Source of the DNA: Bradyrhizobium sp. RD5-C2
GTDB taxonomy: Bacteria > Pseudomonadota > Alphaproteobacteria > Rhizobiales > Xanthobacteraceae
DNA length: 64,000 bases
Direction: 5' to 3'
Assembly (NCBI RefSeq): GCF_019972155.1
Contig: NZ_BOVL01000012.1
Location: forward strand, 62,001 to 126,000
The notes below the pieces were generated by a model. The model had not been told where the DNA came from and made no database searches. It was given only the letters and a program-made list of their open reading frames with translations. Numbering within the stretch: position 1 is the first letter of the stretch; each line of letters begins with the position of its first letter. Positions 26,359-35,554 of the stretch are shown here, in pieces. The translations under genes were made by a program, and so were the position numbers.

Positions 26359-28422
26359 ATGAACTACGGTATCGCGTTCACACCGCTGGTTCCCTCGATC
26401 GTGCTGTGGATCGCGCTCGGCGCGATCGTCGTCATCGCGGTGTTGCTGCTGCTGTCGCGCGCGCGCGGCGCCGCGGTGCGTGTCGCCGCACTGGCGCTGA
26501 TCCTGCTTGCGCTGGCCAATCCCTCCTTCACCCGCGAGGACCGCGAGCCGTTGACCTCGGTCGCCGCCGTCGTGATCGACAAGAGCCCGAGCCAGAATTT
26601 CGGCACGCGCACCCAGGAGACCGACAAGGCACGGCAAGCGCTGGTCGACAGCCTGAAGCAGATCAAAGGCCTCGAGGTCCGCGTCGTCGAGGCCGGCCAG
26701 GCCGACGGCGAAACCGACGGCACCAAGCTGTTCGGCGCGCTGACGTCGGCATTGTCGGATGTTCCGGTCGAGCGCGTCGCCGGCGCGTTCATGATCACCG
26801 ACGGCCGCGTGCACGATATTCCCGCTAACGCCCAGGCGCTCGGCTTCCAGGCGCCGCTGCACGCCCTGATCACCGGCCGCAAGGACGAGCGCGACCGCCG
26901 CATCGCGATCACCGCGGCGCCGCGCTTCGGCATCGTCGGCCAGACCCAGACCATCACCTACCGGCTCGACGACCAGGGCGTCACCGGCGAGCGCGCCAAG
27001 GTCACGATCCGCCGCGACGGCGAGGTGATCAACGAGCGCACGCTGACCTCAGGCCAGACCTCGAGCGTCGACATCGACATCAAGCATGCCGGTCCCAACA
27101 TCGTCGAGATCGAGGCCTCACCGCTCGAGAACGAGCTGACGCCGGTCAACAACCGCGCCGTGGTCGCGATCGACGGCGTGCGCGACAAGCTGCGCGTGCT
27201 GCTGGTGTCCGGCGAGCCGCATGCCGGCGAGCGCACCTGGCGCAATCTGTTGAAGTCCGACCCCAGCGTCGATCTCGTGCACTTCACCATCCTGCGTCCG
27301 CCGGAGAAGCAGGACGGCACGCCGATCAACGAGCTGTCGCTGATCGCGTTTCCGACCCGCGAGCTGTTCCAGCAGAAGATCAACGAATTCCAGCTGATCA
27401 TCTTTGACCGCTACGCCCGCCAGGGCGTGCTGCCGATCGCCTATTTCGACAACATCGCGCGCTATGTCCGCTCCGGCGGCGCCGTGCTGGTCTCGGCCGG
27501 GCCTGATTACGCCTCGACCACCAGCATCTGGCGCACGCCGCTGGATTCGGTGCTGCCGGCCGAGCCGGTCGGCGTCACCGAGAAGCCGTTCTACGCGCAT
27601 TTGAGCGATGCCGGGAAACGCCACCCGGTGACGCGCGGACTTGAAGGCTCGAATGCCGAGCCGCCGCATTGGAGCCGGTTCTTCCGCACCGTCGACACCC
27701 GCAACGCGATCAACCCGCCGGTGATGACCGGCGCCGACGGCAAGCCGCTACTGCTGCTGTCGCGGTTCGGCGAAGGCCGCGTCGCGCTGCTGCTCTCCGA
27801 CCAGATCTGGCTGTGGGCGCGCGGCTATGAAGGCGGCGGACCGCATCTCGATCTGTTGCGGCGGGTGTCGCACTGGCTGATGAAGCAGCCCGACCTCGAC
27901 GAAGAGGCGCTGCGCATGCAGGTGCAGGGCAAGGACCTCGCGGTGGTGCGGCAGACCATGGCCGACACCGTCGCGCCGGTCACCGTGACGTCGCCAAGCG
28001 GCGCCATCCATGAACTGACCTTGATCGCCGGCGATCCCGGCGAGTGGCGCGCTACCCTGCCCGCGAGCGAGCTCGGCCTGTGGCAGGCCACCGACGGCAC
28101 GCTGAAGGCGCTGATCAATGTCGGCCCGACCAACCCGAAGGAATTCTCGGAAGTCACCTCGACCACCGACATGCTGAAGCCGCTGGCGCAGGCGACCGGC
28201 GGCGACGCAAGGCGCATCGTCGACGGCTCGAGCCTCGACATGCCGCGCGTCGTGCCGGTGCGCGCGTCGACGATCTTCCGCGGCGACGGCTGGCTCGGCG
28301 TCAAGATGCGCGACGCCAGCGTGGTCAAGGGCGTCGGTGTGCTGCCGATGTTCGCCGGCCTGGTCGGCCTGCTGCTGTTGCTCGGCGCATTCGCGGCAAC
28401 CTGGCTGCGTGAGGGACGCTGA
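26359..28422 (+). CDS. Membrane protein of the moxR/DUF58 operon (VWA/glutamine amidotransferase-like)
   Basis: A 687-residue protein with two N-terminal membrane helices (about 10-33 and 38-54), a long extramembrane region, and a C-terminal helix (VLPMFAGLVGLLLLLGAFAATWL). VVIDKSPSQNF suggests a degenerate VWA/MIDAS strand and RVLLVSGEPHAGERTW resembles the amidotransferase-like domain found in such operons. It lacks an evident catalytic triad. Fourth and last gene of the operon, after a family B repeat. Confidence 0.78.
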   Translation: MNYGIAFTPLVPSIVLWIALGAIVVIAVLLLLSRARGAAVRVAALALILLALANPSFTREDREPLTSVAAVVIDKSPSQNFGTRTQETDKARQALVDSLKQIKGLEVRVVEAGQADGETDGTKLFGALTSALSDVPVERVAGAFMITDGRVHDIPANAQALGFQAPLHALITGRKDERDRRIAITAAPRFGIVGQTQTITYRLDDQGVTGERAKVTIRRDGEVINERTLTSGQTSSVDIDIKHAGPNIVEIEASPLENELTPVNNRAVVAIDGVRDKLRVLLVSGEPHAGERTWRNLLKSDPSVDLVHFTILRPPEKQDGTPINELSLIAFPTRELFQQKINEFQLIIFDRYARQGVLPIAYFDNIARYVRSGGAVLVSAGPDYASTTSIWRTPLDSVLPAEPVGVTEKPFYAHLSDAGKRHPVTRGLEGSNAEPPHWSRFFRTVDTRNAINPPVMTGADGKPLLLLSRFGEGRVALLLSDQIWLWARGYEGGGPHLDLLRRVSHWLMKQPDLDEEALRMQVQGKDLAVVRQTMADTVAPVTVTSPSGAIHELTLIAGDPGEWRATLPASELGLWQATDGTLKALINVGPTNPKEFSEVTSTTDMLKPLAQATGGDARRIVDGSSLDMPRVVPVRASTIFRGDGWLGVKMRDASVVKGVGVLPMFAGLVGLLLLLGAFAATWLREGR

Positions 28423-28523
28423 GACCAGTAGCGCTCAATGTCCAATCGGCCCGTTGCTTCAATCACACACCAGCAACGGATCGACACAGTGTGTCTGAAC
28501 CACCGTTGACATCGTGGCCACCC

Positions 28524-28548
28524 TCCGATGTTATAATGTAACATCGGA
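28524..28548 (+). promoter_or_regulatory. Zur-type operator palindrome
   Basis: Two perfect 10-bp arms, TCCGATGTTA and TAACATCGGA, surround TAATG. The core TGTTATAATGTAACA fits the known Zur box (TGTTATANTRTAACA). It lies 46 bp before the DUF2946 start and about 580 bp before the zinc receptor gene, where a promoter is expected, so zinc-bound Zur would block transcription. Confidence 0.82.
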
Positions 28549-28593
28549 CGGTTGGGGAATGAGCGCCGTCCCGATGGGTGGGGCTCAATCGGC

Positions 28594-29016
28594 ATGAAGT
28601 GGTTCCGAAGACGCATCAAGACTGGCTCGCGGCTTGCGCTGTTCGCGCTCGCTGTCCAGTTCGTGCTGTCATTCGGGCACTTCCACCCGATCGCAGCCGC
28701 GCAAGCGGCGCCCGCGGTCCAGACCAGCCTGTCGCTGCTCGATCTCGCCTATATCGGGACCTCGGCGACGCCGGACCTCGCAGTCCAGGTGACCGGGACC
28801 GAGCCGCCCACCAGGCCGGACAACGACCGGCATCCGGCGGATCATTGCGCGATCTGCACCGTGATCTCGCTCGCGAGCAGCATGCTGTTCACAGCGCCGC
28901 CGCTGCTGCTGTTGCCGGAAGCCATCGAGCTTCTGTTCCGCACCACCAATGCCGAATTCATCCACCTGAAATCGGCGCCTGCGGCCTTCCACTCCCGCGC
29001 ACCTCCTCTGTCCTGA
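28594..29016 (+). CDS. DUF2946 family protein, candidate metal-binding
   Basis: A 140-residue protein with an N-terminal membrane or signal helix (residues 12-28), a GHFHP motif (28-32), and a cluster H80-x3-H84-C85-x2-C88 followed by a second hydrophobic segment (about 88-108). This His/Cys arrangement is typical of DUF2946 and suggests metal contact in the envelope. It is the first gene after the Zur-like site and lies 112 bp before the receptor gene, so the two are probably one transcript. ATG 28594 was chosen because it puts the helix at the N-terminus. Confidence 0.75.
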   Translation: MKWFRRRIKTGSRLALFALAVQFVLSFGHFHPIAAAQAAPAVQTSLSLLDLAYIGTSATPDLAVQVTGTEPPTRPDNDRHPADHCAICTVISLASSMLFTAPPLLLLPEAIELLFRTTNAEFIHLKSAPAAFHSRAPPLS

Positions 29017-29128
29017 CATCGACTGATTGCTGCACGCCCTGAGCGGACGGCCGCGTCACAGTAGCGGCCTGCTCCAGCAGGGCAAATCGGGATCGATCCG
29101 TCATTTCGACGGCACCTGGATCGGGACA

Positions 29129-31495
29129 ATGACACTTCAGAAGAAACGAGCGCTCCACATCGGAGGCGCGAGCTGGCTGCTGCTCGGCGCAATGCATAGC
29201 GGCGCGCTGGCCGATGACACGCCGACGCAACTCCCTGACATCACGGTGACGGCGCCAAGCCCGATCCAGCGGCATCGGACTGTGCCAACACGCACGCTGG
29301 TTCACGCCGTCCGGGCCGCGCCCAGCCCCAATCGCGAACGCGCCGCAGCGGTGCAACCGGCGCTCGCGGCACCGGCGCCGGCACCGCAGCAGGGCGTGCT
29401 GCCTGTCGTCACCGACCAGTTCGCAACGGTCACCGTGGTGCCCAATGAGGAACTGCGGCGCGCCGGCGGCGCCACGCTGGGCGATCTCCTGTTCTCCAAG
29501 CCTGGCATCACCGGTTCGAGCTTCGCGCCCGGCGCATCGAGCCGGCCGATCATCCGCGGCCTCGACGTCAACCGCGTCGGCATTGTCGAGAATGGCCTCG
29601 GCGGCGGCGGTGTCTCGGATCTCGGCGAGGATCATTTCGTGCCGATCGATCCGTTCTCGACCAACCAGATCGAGGTGGTGCGGGGACCTGCCGCGCTGCG
29701 CTACGGCTCGACCTCGATCGGCGGCGTGGTGAGTGCCACCAACAACCGCATTCCCGACGCGATGCCGGCCTGCGCGGCGGCGCCGTTCCAGAGCTACGGA
29801 TTACCGGTGAAAGCGCCGCTGGCCGACACAGGCGCGCCCGGTTGCCTCAATGTCGAGACCCGCACGTCCGTCAGCTCGGTCAATCGCGGCGTCGAGGGCG
29901 GCATGCTGCTGGACGCCGGCGGCAACAATGTCGCGGTGCATGCCGACGTCTATGGCCGCACCAGCAGCGACTACAGCATCCCGAGCTATCCGTATCTGTT
30001 CGACCAGACCCGGCCGGTGAACGGCCGCCAGCCGAACTCCGCGACCCAGTCGGATGGCGCATCGGTCGGCGCGTCCTACTTCTTCCAGGGCGGCTTTATC
30101 GGCGCGTCGATCACCCAGAACGACTCGCTCTACCACATCCCCGGCATCGACGGCTCCGATCACCGGACCCGGATCGACGCGCATCAGACCAAGATCGCGG
30201 TCAAGGGCGAGTACCGGCCCGATGCGGCTGCGATCGACGCCGTGCGGTTCTGGGTCGGCGCGACCGACTATCGGCACAACGAGCTCGGCCTCGCCGATCC
30301 GGCCGACCTGTTCAGCGACGGCGTGCGGCAGACCTTCACCAGCAAGGAGCAGGAGGCCCGTGTCGAGGTGCAGATGATGCCGTTCAACGCGCGCTTCGCC
30401 ACGGTGACCACGGCGTTCGGCCTGCAGGGCGGACACCAGGAGCTGACTGCGCCGAGCCCGGACAACCCGGGCACGCTGTTCAACGGACTGTGGAGCCCGA
30501 ACAACAACAACCGCATCGCGGGTTATGTGTTCAATGAGTTCAAGTTCACGGATTCGACCAAGGCGCAGCTCGCCGGCCGCATCGAGCATGTCGAGCTGCA
30601 CGGATCGACGCCGGATTTCCCGGCGGACTTCCTGCCGGACGGCGTGCCGCAAAGCTCGGTTTCACGCAATCCGTCCTACACGCCGGTCAGCGGCAACGTC
30701 GGGCTGATCCAGAACCTGCCCGGCGACCTCGTCGGCAGCATCACGGCGCAATATGTCGAGCGGGCGCCGAAGCCCGCCGAGCTGTTCTCGCGCGGCGCGC
30801 ATGATGCCACCGCGACCTTCGACATCGGCAATCCGAACCTGACCATCGAGACCGCGAAATCGGTCGAGGTCGGCCTGCGCAAGGCGACCGGCCCGTTCCG
30901 CTTCGAAGCCACTGCCTACTACACCCGCTTCAGCAATTTCATCTATCGCCGTCTGACCGGAGTGATGTGCGGCAGCGATTTCGACTCCTGCGGCAACGGC
31001 GATCCCGGCAACGAGGACCGCCAGGCGGTCTATTCGCAGCGCGATGCAACCTTCCGCGGCGCCGAATTCCAGAGCCAGCTCGACATCGGCCCGCTCAACG
31101 GCGGCATCTGGGGCATCGAGAACCAGTTCGACGTGGTGCGCGCCACCTTCACCGACGGCAGCAACGTGCCACGGATTCCGCCGGTGCGGCTCGGCGGCGG
31201 CGTCTACTGGCGCGACACCAACTGGTTCACCCGCATCAACCTGGTGCACGCGTTCGCGCAGAACGACATCGCTGTGATCGGCGAGACCCCGACTGCGGGC
31301 TACAATCTGCTGAACGCGGAGATCACTTACAACACCAAGCTCAATCAATCGTGGATCGGTGCGCGCGAGATGACGCTTGGTCTGGCCGGCAACAACCTGC
31401 TCAACCAGAACATCCGCAACTCGGTGTCCTACACCAAGGACGAGGTGCTGATGCCGGGCCTCGGCGTGCGCGCCTTCGCCAATCTGAAGTTCTGA
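29129..31495 (+). CDS. znuD: TonB-dependent outer-membrane receptor, ZnuD-like
   Basis: A 788-residue receptor. After a signal-like N-terminus (to about residue 28) comes a TonB-box-like LPDITVTAP (35-43), a Pro/Ala-rich linker (60-92), the plug (GDLLFSKPGITGSSFAPGASSRPIIRG; QIEVVRGPAALRYGS) and a 22-strand-type barrel ending in VRAFANLKF. Several stretches parallel Neisseria ZnuD: YHIPGIDGSDHRTRIDAHQ, ERAPKPAELFSRGAHDATATF, and VPRIPPVRLG. The Cys/His-rich zinc loop of the Neisseria protein is largely absent. With the Zur-like operator upstream, zinc uptake is the best inference. Confidence 0.83.
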   Translation: MTLQKKRALHIGGASWLLLGAMHSGALADDTPTQLPDITVTAPSPIQRHRTVPTRTLVHAVRAAPSPNRERAAAVQPALAAPAPAPQQGVLPVVTDQFATVTVVPNEELRRAGGATLGDLLFSKPGITGSSFAPGASSRPIIRGLDVNRVGIVENGLGGGGVSDLGEDHFVPIDPFSTNQIEVVRGPAALRYGSTSIGGVVSATNNRIPDAMPACAAAPFQSYGLPVKAPLADTGAPGCLNVETRTSVSSVNRGVEGGMLLDAGGNNVAVHADVYGRTSSDYSIPSYPYLFDQTRPVNGRQPNSATQSDGASVGASYFFQGGFIGASITQNDSLYHIPGIDGSDHRTRIDAHQTKIAVKGEYRPDAAAIDAVRFWVGATDYRHNELGLADPADLFSDGVRQTFTSKEQEARVEVQMMPFNARFATVTTAFGLQGGHQELTAPSPDNPGTLFNGLWSPNNNNRIAGYVFNEFKFTDSTKAQLAGRIEHVELHGSTPDFPADFLPDGVPQSSVSRNPSYTPVSGNVGLIQNLPGDLVGSITAQYVERAPKPAELFSRGAHDATATFDIGNPNLTIETAKSVEVGLRKATGPFRFEATAYYTRFSNFIYRRLTGVMCGSDFDSCGNGDPGNEDRQAVYSQRDATFRGAEFQSQLDIGPLNGGIWGIENQFDVVRATFTDGSNVPRIPPVRLGGGVYWRDTNWFTRINLVHAFAQNDIAVIGETPTAGYNLLNAEITYNTKLNQSWIGAREMTLGLAGNNLLNQNIRNSVSYTKDEVLMPGLGVRAFANLKF

Positions 31496-31553
31496 GGCGA
31501 GCGAATCCCTCTGCCATCAGCGGCAGAGGGATGTGCCTTGACGCCCGCGCCGT

Positions 31554-31871
31554 TCAGTGGCCGACCACGACTTCGCTGATCTGAATCACCGGCTGCAGAT
31601 CGGTGTAATTCGGAATGTCGCCCATGATCTCCGGGGCGTGCTTGCCCATGGCGGCCCCGAAGGCCTCAACCGAGTCAGAGAAGATGTGGCACATCCCGAC
31701 ATAGGTGGCGGGCGTTCCCGGAGCGCCGCCGGCGAGACCCTTGTCGACGGTGTAATATTTGCAGGCGTCGCCGAGCCGCGCCTTCACCAGCGGCATGTGC
31801 TTGTCGCGATAATATTCGTGATCAAACCGCGCGCCGGGCTTGTTCGGATACATCACACTGACCTTGATCAT
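31554..31871 (-). CDS. EthD-family protein
   Basis: A 105-residue ferredoxin-like (dimeric alpha-beta barrel) protein: MIKVSVMYPNKPGARFDHEYYRDKHMPLVKARLG is the EthD signature with the conserved YY.DKH.P. Such proteins often act as small lyases or isomerases or as accessory factors; the role here is unknown. ATG 31871 follows GGGAGAG. The gene stands alone and converges on the receptor gene. Confidence 0.85.
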   Translation of the reverse strand: MIKVSVMYPNKPGARFDHEYYRDKHMPLVKARLGDACKYYTVDKGLAGGAPGTPATYVGMCHIFSDSVEAFGAAMGKHAPEIMGDIPNYTDLQPVIQISEVVVGH

Positions 31872-31984
31872 GGCGCGCACTCTCCCTGTTGATATGACAT
31901 GCGCCGGTCTTGTCCCGGCGCTTGCCTCAACTGTGCTTCAGTTTCCGAGAGCGCGCAACCGTTCCGGCAACACTCGCGGAAACG

Positions 31985-32497
31985 TCAGATCGCCTTGCTC
32001 CAGTCCGGCTGGATCGGCCCGGATACACCCTCGGCAGCGCCGTCGACCAGTTCCATGACAAGCAGGCGACTGTAATCGACCGGGCCGGGCATCGTCATCC
32101 GTCCCTTTGGGACCGGCTTGAAGCCGACCCGCGAATAGTACGGCGCGTCACCGACCAGCACGATCAGCCGATGGCCCTTGGCGCGAGCGTCGTTGATCGC
32201 GCGCTCGAGCAGCGCGCGGCCGACGCCGCGGCTGCGGAACGGCGGCTCGACCGTCAACGGCCCGAGCATCAGGGCCTGCGTATCGCCGATGCAAACCGGC
32301 AGTTGGCGCACCGAACCGACCAGCAGCGTGCCGATCCGCGCCGTGAAGGAGACGTCGAGCAGATGATCGACATGCTCGCGCAACCGGTAGGCGCTGAGCG
32401 CGAAGCGGCCGGGCCCGAAGGTGCGCTCGGTCAGGCGCTCGATCGCCTGGGCGTCTTTCGGGGTCTCGGGCAGGATGGTCAGGGACAGTTCAGTCAT
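31985..32497 (-). CDS. GNAT-family N-acetyltransferase
   Basis: A 170-residue protein. The acetyl-CoA pyrophosphate loop is PPFRSRGVGRALLERAI (about residues 88-104), preceded by LMLGPLTVEP and followed by IVLVGDAPYYSRVGF, a combination seen in the YhbS-like subgroup. The acceptor is unknown. It is followed on the other side by a NUDIX gene 39 bp upstream on the same strand, so they may be cotranscribed. Confidence 0.86.
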   Translation of the reverse strand: MTELSLTILPETPKDAQAIERLTERTFGPGRFALSAYRLREHVDHLLDVSFTARIGTLLVGSVRQLPVCIGDTQALMLGPLTVEPPFRSRGVGRALLERAINDARAKGHRLIVLVGDAPYYSRVGFKPVPKGRMTMPGPVDYSRLLVMELVDGAAEGVSGPIQPDWSKAI

Positions 32498-32536
32498 TGT
32501 GGGGCGCGGGATAGCATCTGGCGCGGGCGCGGTCCA

Positions 32537-33025
32537 TCACCGCCATGTGGCCGGCGGTGGCTTGCCCTCGAGCACCTCCGCGACCCGCAGCCGCGTACCG
32601 GGGGTGGTGTCGTCAGGCAGGTCAGCCGGATCGAAGAAGCCGCAGGCCACGATCTCGCGATTCGGCTCCGGCAGTCGGTCCTGCCGGTAGTTCCTGACGA
32701 CATAGACCGCGACATGATCGCGCGGCGAGACGTGGCTGTTGTGGAAAATGCCGTGCAGCACCGGCGTGCCGTCGAGCTCGATCCGCCCTTCCTCTTCGAG
32801 CTCGCGCCGCAGCGCTTCGATAAAACTTTCACCGACCTCGACCCCGCCGCCGGGCAGATACCAGCCATGGACATAGCTGTGCTTGACCAGGAACACCTTG
32901 TTGTCGGCGTCGAGCACCACGGCGCGGACCCCGAGCGTCATGCCGCGGGCCAGCCGCCAGTAGAAATGAAACACCCACCTGAGCTGCGGCTCGCAGCGTT
33001 TGCGTAAATCCTCAAGGACCGTCAC
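32537..33025 (-). CDS. NUDIX-domain hydrolase
   Basis: A 162-residue protein. The NUDIX box is GGGVEVGESFIEALRRELEEEGRI (GX5EX7REXXEEXG is complete). RWVFHFYWRLARGMTLGVRAVVLD precedes it, an N-terminus common in rhizobial members. I chose GTG 33025, which has GAGGG four bases upstream; ATG 33124 would add 33 residues, in part plausible (YPERPALYWQEL) but without a ribosome site. Substrate unknown. Confidence 0.8.
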   Translation of the reverse strand: MTVLEDLRKRCEPQLRWVFHFYWRLARGMTLGVRAVVLDADNKVFLVKHSYVHGWYLPGGGVEVGESFIEALRRELEEEGRIELDGTPVLHGIFHNSHVSPRDHVAVYVVRNYRQDRLPEPNREIVACGFFDPADLPDDTTPGTRLRVAEVLEGKPPPATWR

Positions 33026-33172
33026 TGAACCCTCGACACCATGGTGTTTGACCCATGCTTTGATCCTTGCGCGGCCGCGCAGCTCTTGCCAATACAGGGC
33101 AGGACGTTCGGGATAGCACGACATGACCGGTGGCCGGCCACTTTTCACCGACAATCCGAAGGGAATCGCGTG

Positions 33173-34060
33173 ATGGCGGTGTTCCGTCTCGCGCATCTGT
33201 CGGACCCGCATCTGCCGCCGCTGCCGGCCGCGCGGCTGCGCGATCTCGCCGGCAAGCGCGCCTTCGGCTATTTGAACTGGACGCGCAACCGTCAGAAATA
33301 TCATCGGCGCGACGTGCTCGACACGCTGGTGTCGGACATGCAGGCACAGCAGCCGGACCATGTCGCCGTGACCGGCGACCTCGTCAATCTGGCGCTGGAT
33401 GCCGAGTTCAATCCGGCGCGGCAATGGCTCGAGGGTGTCGGCGGCGCTGCCGACGTCACCGTGGTCCCCGGCAATCACGACGCTTATGTGCGCGCGACCC
33501 GGCATCGCTTCGTCAGTCACTTCGGCGACTATCTGCGCGGCGACGCCGATGGCGCAGCGACGCATTTTCCGTTCGTGCGCCGCCGCGGGCCGGTGGCGCT
33601 GATCGGCGTCTCCTCGGCGGTGCCGACACCGCCGCTAATGGCGACCGGCTGGCTCGGCCATGCCCAGCTCGGCGCGCTGGATACGATCCTCGCGCGGCTG
33701 TCGCGGGAGGATGCTTTCCGCGTCTTGCTGGTGCATCACCCGCTGCATTCCGACGGGCGCGCCAAGCGGCTGACCGATTCGCATCAGCTGCTGGCGCTGC
33801 TCAAGCGACATGGCGTCGAGCTGGTGCTGCATGGCCATGACCACATCCATTCGACGATGTGGTTCGACGGCCCTGAGCGGAAGATCCCGGCGATCGGCGT
33901 GCCGTCGGCATCGGCACTGGCGCGCAAGCACTATCCGGCGGCGGCCTACAATTTGTTCTCGATCGAGCGTGACGGCAATGGCTGGCGCTGCGAGCAGACC
34001 GTGCGCGGCATCGGCGCTCACGACGGCATTCGCGAGCTCAGGCAAGTGCGGCTATCCTAG
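33173..34060 (+). CDS. Metallophosphoesterase
   Basis: A 295-residue calcineurin-like phosphoesterase. All dinuclear-metal motifs are present: LSDPHL (residues 8-13), GDLVN, PGNHDA, VHHPLH, and HGHDHIH. Members of this 3',5'-cAMP phosphodiesterase-like group hydrolyse cyclic nucleotides or phosphodiesters; the substrate is not evident. GAAGGGA lies just before ATG 33173. The TAG stop is the first base triplet of a repeat that also contains the stop of the convergent gene. Confidence 0.88.
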   Translation: MAVFRLAHLSDPHLPPLPAARLRDLAGKRAFGYLNWTRNRQKYHRRDVLDTLVSDMQAQQPDHVAVTGDLVNLALDAEFNPARQWLEGVGGAADVTVVPGNHDAYVRATRHRFVSHFGDYLRGDADGAATHFPFVRRRGPVALIGVSSAVPTPPLMATGWLGHAQLGALDTILARLSREDAFRVLLVHHPLHSDGRAKRLTDSHQLLALLKRHGVELVLHGHDHIHSTMWFDGPERKIPAIGVPSASALARKHYPAAAYNLFSIERDGNGWRCEQTVRGIGAHDGIRELRQVRLS

Positions 34061-34125
34061 AGCATTTTGTATCGACGCGTTTTCTTCACGCGAACCGGTG
34101 TCCACTTCGCTCGAAAACGCTCTAA
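34058..34125. repeat. Palindromic repeat, family G, holding two stop codons
   Basis: The unit runs from TAGAGCATTTT to GAAAACGCTCTA, with GCGTTTTCTTCACGCGAACC in the middle, a well-known rhizobial intergenic element. Its two ends supply the TAG of the plus-strand phosphoesterase gene (34058-34060) and the TAG of the minus-strand glycine-rich gene (34124-34122). Confidence 0.82.
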
Positions 34126-34925
34126 TCACCGCCCCCGCCGCCACCACACCCACCGCCGCAGCCGCCTCCGCTGTCGCCGCCACCCCCACCGTCGCCACCG
34201 CCTCCATCACCGCCGCCGTGGCCACCGCCGTCACCACCATCGCCGCCATGGCTTCCGTCATTGCCGGCATCGCCAAACCCCGCCGACGATCCGTCGATCG
34301 ACGAGTCGGAGAAATCGCCGCCGCAATAGGGACTGCTGCCGTCGATGCCGCTGCGGCGCAGCGCTTCGCAGTCGGTGTGATAGATGAAGCCGCCCGCAAT
34401 GTTCAGCTTGGCGTCGAGCGCGAACAACAGCGGCAGCCGCGTCGGCCTGACCGGATCGATGTTCTCGTACTTGCAGCAATACCACCACACCCGCCGCAGC
34501 CCCTCATTGCTCCGACGCCGCTCCTTCACGAGGACGACCGCGGGCGTGTGATGCAGGAAGCTGCCGAAGGCGCGGCGGCAGAACGCGTCGTACTCGCGGG
34601 TGTAGAGAATGAATTCGTGCCAGAGGTCGTCGGCCGCTTGCGACGGCATCGAGACGTAGCGCTTGCCGCTCATCAGATAGGCGAGGAAGAACTGCCGCAG
34701 GCCGCGCGATACCAGCGCGCTGTCCTTGCGGGCGAAGCCGGGGTGATGCTTCTCGAGCCGGGCCAAGAGGCCGGCCGGCCACTTGAAGGTGCGGATATAT
34801 TCGGCGCGCCGCAGCGTCTGCCATTTGCCGAACAGCACGGCGCTGCCGACCACCGCGGCCGCCGCCAGGACGCCGAAAAATGCCGAGGCGGGTGTTATGA
34901 CCACGATGCCCCCGCCCCTGCCCAT
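34122..34925 (-). CDS. Glycine-rich domain protein of unknown function
   Basis: A 267-residue protein: an N-terminal membrane helix (ASAFFGVLAAAAVVGSAVLF), a central helical domain of about 170 residues with KRYVSMPSQAADDLWHEFILYTREYDAFC, then a C-terminal stretch of about 60 residues that is almost only Gly and Asp with a few Ser, His and Cys. The central part resembles the DUF1399-like 'glycine-rich domain' family with conserved W-HEF. ATG 34925 was chosen; GTG 34904 is an alternative. The Gly/Asp tail is strongly repetitive at the DNA level. Confidence 0.7.
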   Translation of the reverse strand: MGRGGGIVVITPASAFFGVLAAAAVVGSAVLFGKWQTLRRAEYIRTFKWPAGLLARLEKHHPGFARKDSALVSRGLRQFFLAYLMSGKRYVSMPSQAADDLWHEFILYTREYDAFCRRAFGSFLHHTPAVVLVKERRRSNEGLRRVWWYCCKYENIDPVRPTRLPLLFALDAKLNIAGGFIYHTDCEALRRSGIDGSSPYCGGDFSDSSIDGSSAGFGDAGNDGSHGGDGGDGGGHGGGDGGGGDGGGGGDSGGGCGGGCGGGGGGD

Positions 34926-34978
34926 ATTTGAGCATGGTCTTTTTCGGAAAACCGCTTCGCACTTTTCCGGATCATGCC

Positions 34979-35554
34979 TTAGAAATTTTGCAAGCTCGCA
35001 AGCAGCGCGAAGCCGAACAGCGCCAGCGCGCCCAGGATGAAGCCGAGCACGAACGTGCCGACCCCGCCGCGGCGCTTCGGCGCCACCACCGGTACGGGCG
35101 GCGGTGCCGGCGGCTCGGCAACCGGAAGCGGCGTTGCCACCATCGCATGCTCGCGCTCGATCATGCGCCGCGCGACATAGTCGGTGACCGCATCGACGAT
35201 CACAGCCACGTCGTGCGATTCGGCGAGCACGATGCGGCCGAACCTTGTGTCCTGCACGAAGCGGTAGATGCGCTTGTCGCGCCCCATCAGCACATGCGCG
35301 ACCACGTCGATCCACAGCCGCGGCGTCTCGCCCTGGCTGATGCCGCGGTCGAACAAATCGACCTCCTCCGGCACCTGCGCGAACAGCGGATCGAGCGCGT
35401 CGTTGAGGATCTCGAGCCGCGCCACCTCGGCATCGCGCAATTCGACCACGACGCCGGTGCGATCGGCCGCCTCGATCCGCGCCCGCCGCAGCGCCTCTCG
35501 CAGCGTCGGCCGCATCTCGCGCGCCTCGCTGCCGGTGTTGTGCGGATCGGACAT
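34979..35554 (-). CDS. Hypothetical tail-anchored protein
   Basis: A 191-residue protein without a family I recognise. Residues 1-130 are a soluble domain (LWIDVVAHVLMGRDKRIYRFVQDTRFGRIVL), followed by a proline-rich linker (PPAPPPVPVVAP) and a single C-terminal helix (VGTFVLGFILGALALFGFALLA). The order indicates a cytosolic domain anchored by its tail. It lies 53 bp upstream of the glycine-rich gene on the same strand, so the two may be cotranscribed. Confidence 0.68.
   Translation of the reverse strand: MSDPHNTGSEAREMRPTLREALRRARIEAADRTGVVVELRDAEVARLEILNDALDPLFAQVPEEVDLFDRGISQGETPRLWIDVVAHVLMGRDKRIYRFVQDTRFGRIVLAESHDVAVIVDAVTDYVARRMIEREHAMVATPLPVAEPPAPPPVPVVAPKRRGGVGTFVLGFILGALALFGFALLASLQNF

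Noticed and set aside
28552..28593. A longer start for the DUF2946 gene
   Set aside because: It would add polar residues before the signal helix; ATG 28594 is the better start.
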